The notes below the pieces were generated by a model that was not told the origin of the DNA, made no database searches, and saw only the letters and a program-made list of their open reading frames with translations. From the NCBI GenBank assembly GCA_964036315.1, contig OZ038479.1, positions 62,839,304 to 62,903,303 on the forward strand: a stretch of DNA of 64,000 nucleotides, read 5' to 3'. Position numbers and translations under genes: made by a program. Below are positions 1 through 11,229 of this stretch, piece by piece (within the stretch, counting starts at the first letter, position 1; every line of letters starts with the position of its first letter). This stretch comes from Acanthosepion esculentum (lineage: Eukaryota > Mollusca > Cephalopoda > Sepiida > Sepiidae).

Positions 1-555
1 TTGCATATTTTGATATTTTTCAATTGAAAAGGAAGAAAACAAATGAAAATATTGCATATTTTGATATTTTTCAATAGAAAAAAAAGAAAACAAATGAAAA
101 TATTGCTTATTTTGATATTTTTCTATAGAAATGGAAGAAAACAAATGAAAATATTGCATATTTTGATATTTTCAAATTGAAAAGGAAGAAAACAAATGAA
201 AATATTGAATATTTTGATGTTCTTCAATTGAAAAGGAAGAAAACAAATAAAAATATTGCATATTTTTATATTTTTCAATTGAAAAGGAAGAAAACACATG
301 AAAATATTGCATATTTTGATATTTTTCAATAGAAAAGGAAGAAAACAAATGAAAATATTGCATATTTTGATATTTTTCAATAGAAAAGGTAGAAAACAAA
401 TGAAAATATTGCATATTTTGATATTTTGCAATAGAAAAGGAAGGAAACAAATGAAAATATTGCAGATTTTGTTATTTTTCGATAGAAAAGGAAGAAAACA
501 AATGAAAATATTGCATATTTTGATATTTTTCAATTGAAAATGAAGAATACATATG

Positions 556-572
556 AAAATATTGCATATTTT
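556..572. other. Inverted repeat 1 of the monomer (7-bp arms, 3-bp loop)
   Basis: The bases AAAATAT-TGC-ATATTTT form a perfect 7-bp inverted repeat around a 3-bp spacer. The element recurs in nearly every monomer because this is its best conserved part. Common variants hit the spacer-proximal bases (TGTAT, TGCCT, TGCAG), which shorten the inner stem. Arms of only A and T make a weak hairpin, so any cruciform or protein-binding role is inference. Confidence 0.85.
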
Positions 573-577
573 GATAT

Positions 578-591
578 TTTTCAATTGAAAA
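578..591. other. Palindrome TTTTCAATTGAAAA of the monomer
   Basis: A perfect 14-bp palindrome centred on AATT, containing an MfeI recognition sequence (CAATTG). It is present in CAATTG-type monomers and broken by one base in CAATAG-type monomers. A minority of monomers carry CTATAG at the same place, for example at 123-128, 1,647-1,652, 9,213-9,218, 11,245-11,250 and 12,011-12,016. Where the flanks are TTTT and AAAA, as at 9,213, 11,245 and 12,011, this is again a perfect 14-bp palindrome with a different centre. Confidence 0.85.
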
Positions 592-1916
592 GGAAGAAAA
601 CAAATGAAAATATTGCATATTTTGATCTTTTTCAATTGAAAAGGAAGAAAACAAATGAAAATATTGCATATTTTGATATTTTGCAATAGAAACGGAAGAA
701 AACAAATGAAAATATTGCATATTTTGATATTTTTCAATAGAAAAGGAAGAAAACAAATGAAAATATTGCATATTTTGATGTTTTTCAATTGAAAAGGAAG
801 AAAACAAATGAAAATATTGCATAAATTGATATTTTACAATAGAAAAGGAAGAAAACAAATGAAAATATTGCATATTTTGATATTTTGCAATAGAAATGGA
901 AGAAAACAAATAAAAATATTGCATATTTTGATGTTTTTCAATTGAAAAGGAAGAAAAATGAAAATATTGCATGTTTTGATTTTTTTCAATAGAAAAGGAA
1001 GAAAACAAATGAAAATATTGTGTATTTAGATCCTTTTCAAATGAAAATGCTGAATACAAATGAAAATATTGCATATTTTGATCTTTTTCAATTGAAAAGT
1101 TAGAAAACAAATGAAAATATTGCATATTTTGATCTTTTTCAATTGAAAAAAAAGAAAACAAATGAAAATATTGCATATTTTGATATTTTTCAATTGAAAA
1201 GGAAGAAAACAAATGAAAATATTACATATTTTGATATTTTGCAATGGAAAAGGAAGAAAAATGAAAATATTGCATATTTTGATGTTTTTCAATTGAAAAG
1301 GAAGAAAACAAATGAAAATATTGCATATGTTGATATTTTTCAATATAAAAGGAAGAAAACAAATGAAAATATTGCATATTTTGATGTTTTTCAATTGAAA
1401 AGGAAGAAAACAATTGAAAATATTGCAGATTTTGTTACTTTTCGATAGAAAAGGAAGAAAACAAATGAAAGTATTGCATATTTTTATATTTTACAATAGA
1501 AAAGGAAGAAAACAAATGAAAATATTGCATATTTTGATATTTTTCAATTGAAAAGGAAGAAAACAAATGAAAATATTGCATATTTTGATATTTTTCAATA
1601 GAAAAAAAAGAAAACAAATGAAAATATTGCTTATTTTGATATTTTTCTATAGAAATGGAAGAAAACAAATGAAAATATTGCATATTTTGATATTTTCAAA
1701 TTGAAAAGGAAGAAAACAAATGAAAATATTGAATATTTTGATGTTCTTCAATTGAAAAGGAAGAAAACAAATAAAAATATTGCATATTTTTATATTTTTC
1801 AATTGAAAAGGAAGAAAACACATGAAAATATTGCATATTTTGATATTTTTATATAGAAAAGGAAGAAAACAAATGAAAATATTGCATATTTTGATATTTT
1901 TCAATAGAAAAGGTAG

Positions 1917-3232
1917 AAAACAAATGAAAATATTGCATATTTTGATATTTTGCAATAGAAAAGGAAGGAAACAAATGAAAATATTGCAGATTTTGTTATT
2001 TTTCGATAGAAAAGGAAGAAAACAAATGAAAATATTGCATATTTTGATATTTTTCAATTGAAAATGAAGAATACATATGAAAATATTGCATATTTTGATA
2101 TTTTTCAATTGAAAAGGAAGAAAACAAATGAAAATATTGCATATTTTGATCTTTTTCAATTGAAAAGGAAGAAAACAAATGAAAATATTGCATATTTTGA
2201 TATTTTGCAATAGAAAAGGAAGAAAACAAATGAAAATATTGCATATTTTGATGTTTTTCAATTAAAAAGGAAGAAAACAAATGAAAATATTGCAAATTTT
2301 GATATTTTTCAATTGAAAAGCAAATAAACAAATGAAAATATTGCATATTTTGATATTTTGCAATAAAAAAAAAACAAATGAAAATATTGCATATTTTGAT
2401 GTTTTTCAATTGGAAAGGAAGAAAACAATTGAAAATATTGCAGATTTTGTTATTTTTTGATAAAAAAGGAAGAAACCAAATGAAAATTATGTATATTTTG
2501 ATCCTTTTCAAATGAAAGTGCTGAATACAAATGAAAATATTGCATATTTTGATATTTTTCAATTGAAAAGGAAGAAAACAAATGAAAATATTGCATATTT
2601 TGATATTTTGCAATAGAAAAGGAAGGAAACAAATGAAAATATTGCAGATTTTGTTATTTTTCGATAGAAAAGGAAGAAAACAAATGAAAATATTGCATAT
2701 TTTGATATTTTTCAATTGAAAATGAAGAATACATATGAAAATATTGCATATTTTGATATTTTTCAATTGAAAAGGAAGAAAACAAATGAAAATATTGCAT
2801 ATTTTGATCTTTTTCAATTGAAAAGGAAGAAAACAAATGAAAATATTGCATATTTTGATATTTTGCAATAGAAAAGGAAGAAAACAAATGAAAATATTGC
2901 ATATTTTGATGTTTTTCAATTAAAAAGGAAGAAAACAAATGAAAATATTGCAAATTTTGATATTTTTCAATTGAAAAGCAAATAAACAAATGAAAATATT
3001 GCATATTTTGATATTTTGCAATAAAAAAAAAACAAATGAAAATATTGCATATTTTGATGTTTTTCAATTGGAAAGGAAGAAAACAATTGAAAATATTGCA
3101 GATTTTGTTATTTTTTGATAAAAAAGGAAGAAACCAAATGAAAATTATGTATATTTTGATCCTTTTCAAATGAAAGTGCTGAATACAAATGAAAATATTG
3201 CATATTTTGATATTTTTCAATTGAAAAGGAAG
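1917..3232 (+). repeat. Direct tandem duplication of 658 bp
   Basis: About 1,917-2,574 is followed directly by its copy, about 2,575-3,232. Both contain the AGGAAGGAAAC tail, the GATTTTGTTATTTTTCGATAG monomer, the AATGAAGAATACATATG tail, the AGCAAATAAAC tail, the 46-bp monomer, and a C monomer preceded by AAATTATGTATATTTTG. I noticed no clear difference between the two over the shared part, which suggests a recent event. Confidence 0.85.
2334..2379 (+). repeat. 46-bp short monomer
   Basis: GGAAG and neighbouring bases are lost, leaving CAATAAAAAAAAAACAAAT after the core, so the unit is 46 bp. A second copy lies at 2,992-3,037, exactly 658 bp downstream, because both sit in a tandem duplication. 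I saw no other copy of this form in the window. Confidence 0.9.
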
Positions 3233-4095
3233 AAAACAAATGAAAATATTGCATATTTTGATATTTTGCAATAGAAACGGAAGAAAACAAATGAAAATAT
3301 TGCATATTTTGATATTTTTCAATAGAAAAGGAAGAAAACAAATGAAAATATTGCATATTTTGATGTTTTTCAATTGAAAAGGAAGAAAACAAATGAAAAT
3401 ATTGCATAAATTGATATTTTACAATAGAAAAGGAAGAAAACAAATGAAAATATTGCATATTTTGATATTTTGCAATAGAAATGGAAGAAAACAAATAAAA
3501 ATATTGCATATTTTGATGTTTTTCAATTGAAAAGGAAGAAAAATGAAAATATTGCATGTTTTGATTTTTTTCAATAGAAAAGGAAGAAAACAAATGAAAA
3601 TATTGTGTATTTAGATCCTTTTCAAATGAAAATGCTGAATACAAATGAAAATATTGCATATTTTGATCTTTTTCAATTGAAAAGTTAGAAAACAAATGAA
3701 AATATTGCATATTTTGATCTTTTTCAATTGAAAAAAAAGAAAACAAATGAAAATATTGCATATTTTGATATTTTTCAATTGAAAAGGAAGAAAACAAATG
3801 AAAATATTACATATTTTGATATTTTGCAATGGAAAAGGAAGAAAAATGAAAATATTGCATATTTTGATGTTTTTCAATTGAAAAGGAAGAAAACAAATGA
3901 AAATATTGCATATGTTGATATTTTTCAATATAAAAGGAAGAAAACAAATGAAAATATTGCATATTTTGATGTTTTTCAATTGAAAAGGAAGAAAACAATT
4001 GAAAATATTGCAGATTTTGTTACTTTTCGATAGAAAAGGAAGAAAACAAATGAAAGTATTGCATATTTTTATATTTTACAATAGAAAAGGAAGAA
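3233..4095 (+). repeat. Copy of 648-1,510, offset 2,585 bp
   Basis: The order of variants at 648-1,510 is repeated here: CAATAGAAACGG, TTGCATAAATTGATATTTTAC, two 48-bp monomers, TTAGATCC C monomer, AGTTAG tail, CATATGTTG with CAATATAAAAGG, AACAATTGAAAAT, and GTTACTTTTCGATAG. Together with the 1,524- and 658-bp events this explains almost all of the first 4.1 kb as copies of one ancestral stretch. Confidence 0.85.
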
Positions 4096-7000
4096 AACAA
4101 ATGAAAATATTGCATATTTTGATATTTTACAATAGAAAAGGAAGAAAACAAATGAAAATATTGCATATTTTGATATTTTACAATTGAAAAGGAACAAAAC
4201 AAATGAAAATATTGCATATTTTGATATTTTTCAATTAAAAAGTTTAGAAAAGGAATTAAAATATTGCATATTTTTATATTTTTCAATTGAAAAGGAAGTA
4301 AACAAATGAAAATATTGCATATTTTGATATTTTGCAATAGAAAAGGAAGAAAACAAAAGAAAATATTGCATATTTTGATATTTTTCAATTGAAAAGGAAG
4401 AAAACAAATGAAAATATTGCATATTTTGATATTTTTCAATAGAAAAGGAAGAAAACAAATGAAAATATTGCATATTTTGATATTTTGCAATAGAAAAAGA
4501 AGAAAAGAAATAAAAATATTGCATATTTTCGTATTTTTCAATTGAAAAGGAAGAAAACAAATGAAAATATTGCATATTTTGATATTTTCCAATTGAAAAG
4601 GAAGAAAAGAAATAAAAATATTGCATATTTTGATATTTTTCAATTGAAAAGGAAGAAAACAAATGAAAATATTGCCTATTTTGATATTTTTCAATAGAAA
4701 AGCAAGAAAACAAATGAAAATATTGCATATTTTGATATTCTTCAATTGAAAAGGAAGAAAACAAATGAAAATATTGCATATTTTGATATTTTTCAATAGA
4801 AAAGGAAGAAAACAAATGAAAATATTGCATATGTTGATATTTTTCAATAGAAACGGAAGAAAACAAATGAAAATATTGCATATTTTGATATTTGGCAATA
4901 GAAAAGGAAGAAAACAATTGAAAATATTGCATATTTTGATATTTTGCAATAGAAAAGGAAGAAAACAAATGAAAATATTGCATATTTTGATATTTTTCAA
5001 TAGAAAAGGAGGAAAACAAAAGAAAATATTGCATATTTTGATATTTTTCAATAGAAAAGGAAGAAAGCAAATGAAAATATTGCATATTTTGATATTTTTC
5101 AATACAAAAGGAGGAAAACAAATGAAAATATTGCATATTTTGATATTTTTCAATAGAAAATTCTGAAAACAAATGAAAATATTGCATATTTTGATATTTT
5201 ACAATTGAAAAGGAAGAAAACAAATGAAAATATTGCATATTTTAATATTTTTCAATTAAAAAGTTTAGAAAAGAAATTAAATATTGCATATTTTGATATT
5301 TTGCAATAGAAAAGGAAGAAAACAAATAAAAATATTGCATATTTTCATATTTTTCCATTGAAAAGGAAGAAAACAAATGAAAATATTGCATATTTTGATA
5401 TTTGCCAATTGAAAAGGAAGAAAACAAATGAAAATATTGCATATTTTGATATTTTTCAATTGAAAAGGAAGAAACAAATGAAAATATTGCATATTTTGAT
5501 TTTTTTCAATAGAAAAGGAAGAAAACAAATGAAAATATTGTGTATTTTGATCCTTTTGAAAAGAAAATGCTGAATACAAATGAAAATATTGCATATTTTG
5601 ATATTTTTGAATAGAAAGGAAGAAAACAAATGAAAATATTGCATATTTTGATATTTTGCAATAGAAATGGAAGAAAACAAATGAAAATATTGCATATTTT
5701 GATGTTTTTCAATTGAAAAGGAAGAAAAATGAAAATATTGCATATTTAGATTTTTTCAATAGAAAAGGAAGAAAACAAATGAAAATATTGTGTATTTTGA
5801 TCCTTTTCAAATGAAAATGCTGAATACAAATGAAAATATTGCATATTTTGATCTTTTTCAATTGAAAAGTTAGAAAACAAATGAAAATATTGCATATTTT
5901 GATGTTTTTCAATTGAAAAAAAAGAAACCAAATGAAAATATTGCATATTTTCATCTTTTTCAATTGAAAAGGAAGAAAGCAAATGAAAATATTGCATATT
6001 TTGATATTTTTCAATTGAAAAGGAACAAAACAAATGAAAATATTGCATATTTTGATATTTTTCAAAAGAAAAGGAAGAAAACAAATGAAAATATTACATA
6101 TTTTGATATTTTGCAATAGAAAAGAAAGAAAAATGAAAATATTGTATATTTTGATGTTTTTCAATTGAAAAGGAAGAAAACAAATGAAAATATTGCATAT
6201 TTTGATATTTTTCAATAGAAAAGGAAGAAAACAAATGAAAATATTGCATATTTTGATATTTTTCAATAGAAAAGGAAGAAAACAAATGAAAATATTGCAT
6301 ATGTTGATATTTTTCAATATAAAAGGAAGAAAACAAATGAAAATATTGCATATTTTGATGTTTTTCAATTGAAAAGGAAGAAAACAATTGAAAATATTGC
6401 AGATTTTGTTACTTTTCGATAGAAAAGGAAGAAAACAAATGAAAGTATTGCATATTTTTATATTTTACAATAGAAAAGGAAGAAAACAAATGAAAATATT
6501 GCATATTTTGATATTTTACAATAGAAAAGGAAGAAAACAAATGAAAATATTGCATATTTTGATATTTTACAATTGAAAAGGAACAAAACAAATGAAAATA
6601 TTGCATATTTTGATATTTTTCAATTAAAAAGTTTAGAAAAGGAATTAAAATATTGCATATTTTTATATTTTTCAATTGAAAAGGAAGTAAACAAATGAAA
6701 ATATTGCATATTTTGATATTTTGCAATAGAAAAGGAAGAAAACAAAAGAAAATATTGCATATTTTGATATTTTTCAATTGAAAAGGAAGAAAACAAATGA
6801 AAATATTGCATATTTTGATATTTTTCAATAGAAAAGGAAGAAAACAAATGAAAATATTGCATATTTTGATATTTTGCAATAGAAAAGAAGAAAACAAATA
6901 AAAATATTGCATATTTTCGTATTTTTCAATTGAAAAGGAAGAAAACAAATGAAAATATTGCATATTTTGATATTTTCCAATTGAAAAGGAAGAAAAGAAA

Positions 7001-8735
7001 TAAAAATATTGCATATTTTGATATTTTTCAATTGAAAAGGAAGAAAACAAATGAAAATATTGCCTATTTTGATATTTTTCAATAGAAACGGAAGAAAACA
7101 AATGAAAATATTGCATATTTTGATATTTTTCAATAGAAAAGGAAGAAAACAAATGAAAATATTGCATATTTTGATATTTTGCAATAGAAAAGAAGAAAAC
7201 AAATAAAAATATTGCATATTTTCGTATTTTTCAATTGAAAAGGAAGAAAACAAATGAAAATATTGCATATTTTGATATTTTCCAATTGAAAAGGAAGAAA
7301 ACAAATGAAAATATTGCATATTTTGATATTTTTCAATAGAAAAGGAAGAAAACAAATGAAAATATTGCATATGTTGATATTTTTCAATAGAAACGGAAGA
7401 AAACAAATGAAAATATTGCATATTTTGATATTTGGCAATAGAAAAGGAAGAAAACAATTGAAAATATTGCATATTTTGATATTTTGCAATAGAAAAGGAA
7501 GAAAACAAATGAAAATATTGCATATTTTGATATTTTTCAATAGAAAAGGAGGAAAACAAAAGAAAATATTGCATATTTTGATATTTTTCAATAGAAAAGG
7601 AAGAAAGCAAATGAAAATATTGCATATTTTGATATTTTTCAATACAAAAGGTGGAAAACAAATGAAAATATTGCATATTTTGATATTTTTCAATAGAAAA
7701 TTCTGAAAACAAATGAAAATATTGCATATTTTGATATTTTACAATTGAAAAGGAAGAAAACAAATGAAAATATTGCATATTTTAATATTTTTCAATTAAA
7801 AAGTTTAGAAAAGAAATTAAAATATTGCATATTTTGATATTTTGCAATAGAAAAGGAAGAAAACAAATAAAAATATTGCATATTTTCATATTTTTCCATT
7901 GAAAAGGAAGAAAACAAATGAAAATATTGCATATTTTGATATTTGCCAATTGAAAAGGAAGAAAACAAATGAAAATATTGCATATTTTGATATTTTTCAA
8001 TTGAAAAGGAAGAAAACAAATGAAAATATTGCATATTTTGATTTTTTTCAATAGAAAAGGAAGAAAACAAATGAAAATATTGTGTATTTTGATCCTTTTG
8101 AAAAGAAAATGCTGAATACAAATGAAAATATTGCATATTTTGATATTTTTGAATAGAAAGGAAGAAAACAAATGAAAATATTGCATATTTTGATATTTTG
8201 CAATAGAAATGGAAGAAAACATGAAAATATTGCATATTTTGATGTTTTTCAATTGAAAAGGAAGAAAAATGAAAATATTGCATATTTAGATTTTTTCAAT
8301 AGAAAAGGAAGAAAACAAATGAAAATATTGTGTATTTTGATCCTTTTCAAATGAAAATGCTGAATACAAATGAAAATATTGCATATTTTGATCTTTTTCA
8401 ATTGAAAAGTTAGAAAACAAATGAAAATATTGCATATTTTGATGTTTTTCAATTGAAAAAAAAGAAACCAAATGAAAATATTGCATATTTTCATCTTTTT
8501 CAATTGAAAAGGAAGAAAGCAAATGAAAATATTGCATATTTTGATATTTTTCAATTGAAAAGGAACAAAACAAATGAAAATATTGCATATTTTGATATTT
8601 TTCAAAAGAAAAGGAAGAAAACAAATGAAAATATTACATATTTTGATATTTTGCAATAGAAAAGAAAGAAAAATGAAAATATTGTATATTTTGATGTTTT
8701 TCAAATGAAAAGGAAGAAAACAAATGAAAATATTG
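3880..8735 (+). repeat. Two copies of a ~2.4-2.5-kb higher-order unit
   Basis: About 3,880-4,690 matches 6,269-7,078 (offset 2,389, then 2,388 after a one-base loss near 6,886), and about 4,745-6,195 matches 7,285-8,735 (offset 2,540 to 2,542). Shared markers in order are CAATATAAAAGG, AACAATTG, TTACTTTTCGATAG, the D1 form ending AGGAATTAAAAT, AAGTAAAC, CAAAAGAAAAT, TATTTGGCAATAG, AGGAGGAAAAC, the E-A-D1 cassette and two C monomers. The two offsets differ because extra monomers sit in the second copy at about 7,080-7,284. One-base slips are visible near 5,278 and 5,474. Confidence 0.85.
6780..7284 (+). repeat. Internal duplication of about 305 bp
   Basis: The rare one-base-short tail AATAGAAAAGAAGAAAACAA, followed by CATATTTTCGTATTTTTCAA and GATATTTTCCAATTG, occurs at about 6,879 and again 305 bp later at about 7,184. 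Six monomers minus the missing base give 305. The event happened inside the second copy of the 2.4-2.5-kb unit only, so it is younger than that unit's duplication. Confidence 0.75.
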
Positions 8736-9236
8736 CATATTTTGATATTTTTCAATTAAAAAGTTTAGAAAAGAAATGAAAATATTGCATCTTTTGATAT
8801 TTTTCAACTGAAAAGGAAGAAAACAAATAAAAATATTGCATATTTTCGTATTTTTCAATTGAAAAGGAAGAAAACAAATAAAAATATTGTATATTTTGAT
8901 ATTTTCCAATTGAAAAGGAAGAAAACAAATAAAAATATTGCATATTTTGATATTTTTCAATTGAAAAGGAAGAAAACAAATGAAAATATTGCCTATTTTG
9001 ATATTTTTCAATAGAAAAGGAAGAAAACAAATGAAAATATTGCATATGTTGATATTTTTCAATAGAAACGGAAGAAAACAAATGAAAATATTGCATATTT
9101 TGATAATTGGCAATAGAAAAGGAAGAAAACAATTGAAAATATTGCATATTTTGATATTTTGCAATAGAAAAGGAAGAAAACAAATGAAAATATTGCATAT
9201 TTTGATATTTTTCTATAGAAAAGGAAGAAAACAAAT

Positions 9237-9340
9237 GAAAATATTGCATATTTTGATATTTTTCAATTAAAAAGTTTAGAAAAGAAATGAAAATATTGCA
9301 TATTTTGATATTTTTCAATTAAAAAGTTTAGAAAAGAAAT
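9237..9340 (+). repeat. Two adjacent 52-bp D-type monomers
   Basis: D monomers replace the usual tail with AAAAAGTTTAGAAAAGAAAT and are 52 bp long. Here two stand side by side (9,237-9,288 and 9,289-9,340), the only adjacent pair I noticed. I counted about 78 D monomers in the window by eye. The first is near 4,232, and intervals afterwards are mostly 0.3-1.5 kb. Each adds one base to the register, so the plus- and minus-strand open frames change phase at every D monomer. Two subtypes exist. D1 is followed by GAAATTAAAATATTG. D2 is followed by GAAATGAAAATATTGCAT, often with CATCTTTT in the next monomer. This pair is D2-like. Confidence 0.93.
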
Positions 9341-10000
9341 GAAAATATTGCATATTTTGATATTTTTCAATTGAAAAGGAAGAAAACAAACAAAAATATT
9401 GAATATTTTCGTATTTTTCAATTGAAAAGGAAGAAAACAAATGAAAATATTGCATATTTTGATATTTTCCAATTGAAAAGGAAGAAAACAAATAAAAATA
9501 TTGCATATTTTGATATTTTTCAATAGAAAAGGAAGAAAACAAATGAAAATATTGCATATTTCGATCCTTTTCAAATGAAAGTGCTGAATACAAATGAAAA
9601 TATTGCATATTTTGATATTTTTCAATTGAAAAGGAAGAAAACAAATGAAAATATTGCATATTTTGATATTTTGCAATAGAAAAGGAAGAAAACAAATGAA
9701 AATATTGCATATTTTGATATTTTTCAATAGAAAAGGAGGAAAAAAAATGAAAATATTGCATATTTTGATGTTTTACAATAGAAAAGGAAGAAAACAAATG
9801 AAAATATTGCATATTTTGATATTTTTCAATACAAAAGGAAGTAAACAAATGAATATTGCATATTTTGATATTTTGCAATAGAAAAGGAAGAAAACAAATG
9901 AAAATTTTGCATATTTTGATATTTTTCAATAGAAAGGAAGAAAACAAATGAAAATATTGCATATTTTGATATTTTGCAATAGAAATGGAAGAAAACAAAT

Positions 10001-10048
10001 GAAAATATTGCATATTTTGATGTTTTTCAATTGAAAAGGAAGAAAAAT
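10001..10048 (+). repeat. 48-bp short monomer, example
   Basis: The tail lacks three bases: GGAAGAAAAAT in place of GGAAGAAAACAAAT. I noticed about 22 of these. Starts of the shortened tail lie near 951, 1,255, 3,537, 3,840, 5,720, 6,127, 8,268, 8,670, 10,043, 10,853, 18,459, 21,929, 23,609, 25,037, 28,659, 31,264, 34,431, 55,490, 56,695, 58,815, 61,045 and 62,963. None was seen between about 34.5 and 55.4 kb, so the 5.9-kb unit family lacks it. The three-base loss keeps the 17-codon frames open with one codon fewer. Confidence 0.9.
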
Positions 10049-11229
10049 GAAAATATTGCATATTTTGATTTTTTCAATAGAAAAGGAAGAAAACAAATGA
10101 AAATATTGTGTATTTTGATCCTTTTCAAATGAAAATGCTGAATACAAATGAAAATATTGCATATTTTGATCTTTTTCAATTGAAAAGTTAGAAAAGAAAT
10201 GAAAATATTGCATATTTTGATCTTTTTCAATTGAAAAAAAAGAAAACAAATGAAAATATTGCATATTTTGATATTTTTCAATTGAAAAGGAAGAAAGCAA
10301 ATGAAAATATTGCATATTTTGATATTTTTCAATAGAAAATTCTGAAAACAAATGAAAATATTGCATATTTTGATATTTTACAATTGAAAAGGAAGAAAAC
10401 AAATGAAAATATTGCATATTTTCATATTTTTCCATTGAAAAGGAAGAAAACAAATGAAAATATTGCATATTTTGATATTTAGCAATTGAAAAGGAGAAAA
10501 CAAAAGAAAATATTGCATATTTTGATATTTTTCAATTGAAAAGGAAGAAAACAAATGAAAATATTGCATATTTTGATTTTTTTCAATAGAAAAGGAAGAA
10601 AACAAATGAAAATATTGTGTATTTTGATCGTTTTGAAATGAAAATGCTGAATACAAATGCAAATTTTGCATATTTTGATCTTTTTCAATTGAAAAGTTAG
10701 AAAACAAATGAAAATATTGCATATTTTGATATTTTTCAATTGAAAAGGAAGAAAACAAATGAAAATATTGCATATTTTGATATTTTTCAAAAGAAAAGGA
10801 AGAAAACAAATGAAAATATTACATATTTTGATATTTTGCAATAGAAAAGGAAGAAAAATGAAAATATTGCATATTTTGATGTTTTTCAATTGAAAAGGAA
10901 GAAAACAAATGCAAATATTGCATATTTTGATATTTTTCAATTAAAAAGTTTAGAAAAGAAATGAAAATATTGCATCTTTTGATATTTTTCAATTGAAAAG
11001 GAAGAAAACAAATGAAAATATTGCCTATTTTGATATTTTTCAATAGAAAAGGAAGAAAACAAATGAAAATATTGCATATGTTGATATTTTTCAATAGAAA
11101 CGGAAGAAAACAAATGAAAATATTGCATATTTTGATAATTGGCAATAGAAAAGGAAGAAAACAATTGAAAATATTGCATATTTTGATATTTTGCAATAGA
11201 AAAGGAAGAAAACAAATGAAAATATTGCA

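Larger units (their letters stand above)
555..605 (+). repeat. Reference (CAATTG-type) 51-bp monomer
   Basis: This copy matches the consensus and serves as a ruler. Position 1 is the G of GAAAATATTG. Positions 11-20 read CATATTTTGA. Positions 24-37 are the palindrome TTTTCAATTGAAAA, and positions 38-51 are the tail GGAAGAAAACAAAT. About half of the monomers in the window instead carry CAATAG at positions 28-33. Other frequent single-base states are GATGTT or GATCTT for GATATT near positions 19-24, CATATTTTCAT or CATATTTTCGT, TTTGC or TTTAC before AATTG/AATAG, and AAATAAAAAT for AAATGAAAAT across the monomer junction. The start point is arbitrary because the array is continuous. Confidence 0.95.
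1..2239 (+). repeat. Duplicated block, offset 1,524 bp (1-715 and 1,525-2,239)
   Basis: Bases 1-715 recur at 1,525-2,239 with the same order of variants. Shared markers include the CAATAGAAAAAAAAG tail, TTGCTTATTTTG, CTATAGAAATGG, the odd TTTTCAAATTG monomer, GATGTTCTTCAATTG, the AGGTAG tail and the AGGAAGG tail. Differences include CAATAG against TATATAG near 1,850 and AACGG against AAAGG near 2,210. Breakpoints are uncertain by about one monomer because flanking monomers are themselves similar. Confidence 0.85.

Noticed and set aside
261..281. Yeast-type replication origin consensus (TTTTATATTTT) in monomers with TATTTTTATATTTTTC
   Set aside because: An exact 11-base match is present in a few monomers, but it is expected by chance in DNA of this composition, and the organism is unknown.
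298..537. Short basic plus-strand frames with KGRKQMKILHILIFFN-type repeats as small peptides or signal peptides
   Set aside because: They open only in runs of CAATAG monomers and end at the TGA formed by CAATTGA. Their borders follow monomer type and they recur wherever such runs occur.
556..575. POU-octamer or C/EBP-like site at ATATTGCATATT
   Set aside because: The match is partial, lies inside an AT-rich dyad, and repeats simply because the monomer repeats. Nothing else supports transcription factor binding.
556..591. CENP-B box or other known centromere protein motif
   Set aside because: The CENP-B box needs TTCG and CGGG elements. The monomer is almost free of CG dinucleotides and has no matching 17-base element.
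4232..4260. D monomer as a transposon footprint or insertion
   Set aside because: The net change is one base and affects only the tail. There is no target-site duplication or extra sequence, so a variant monomer explains it better.
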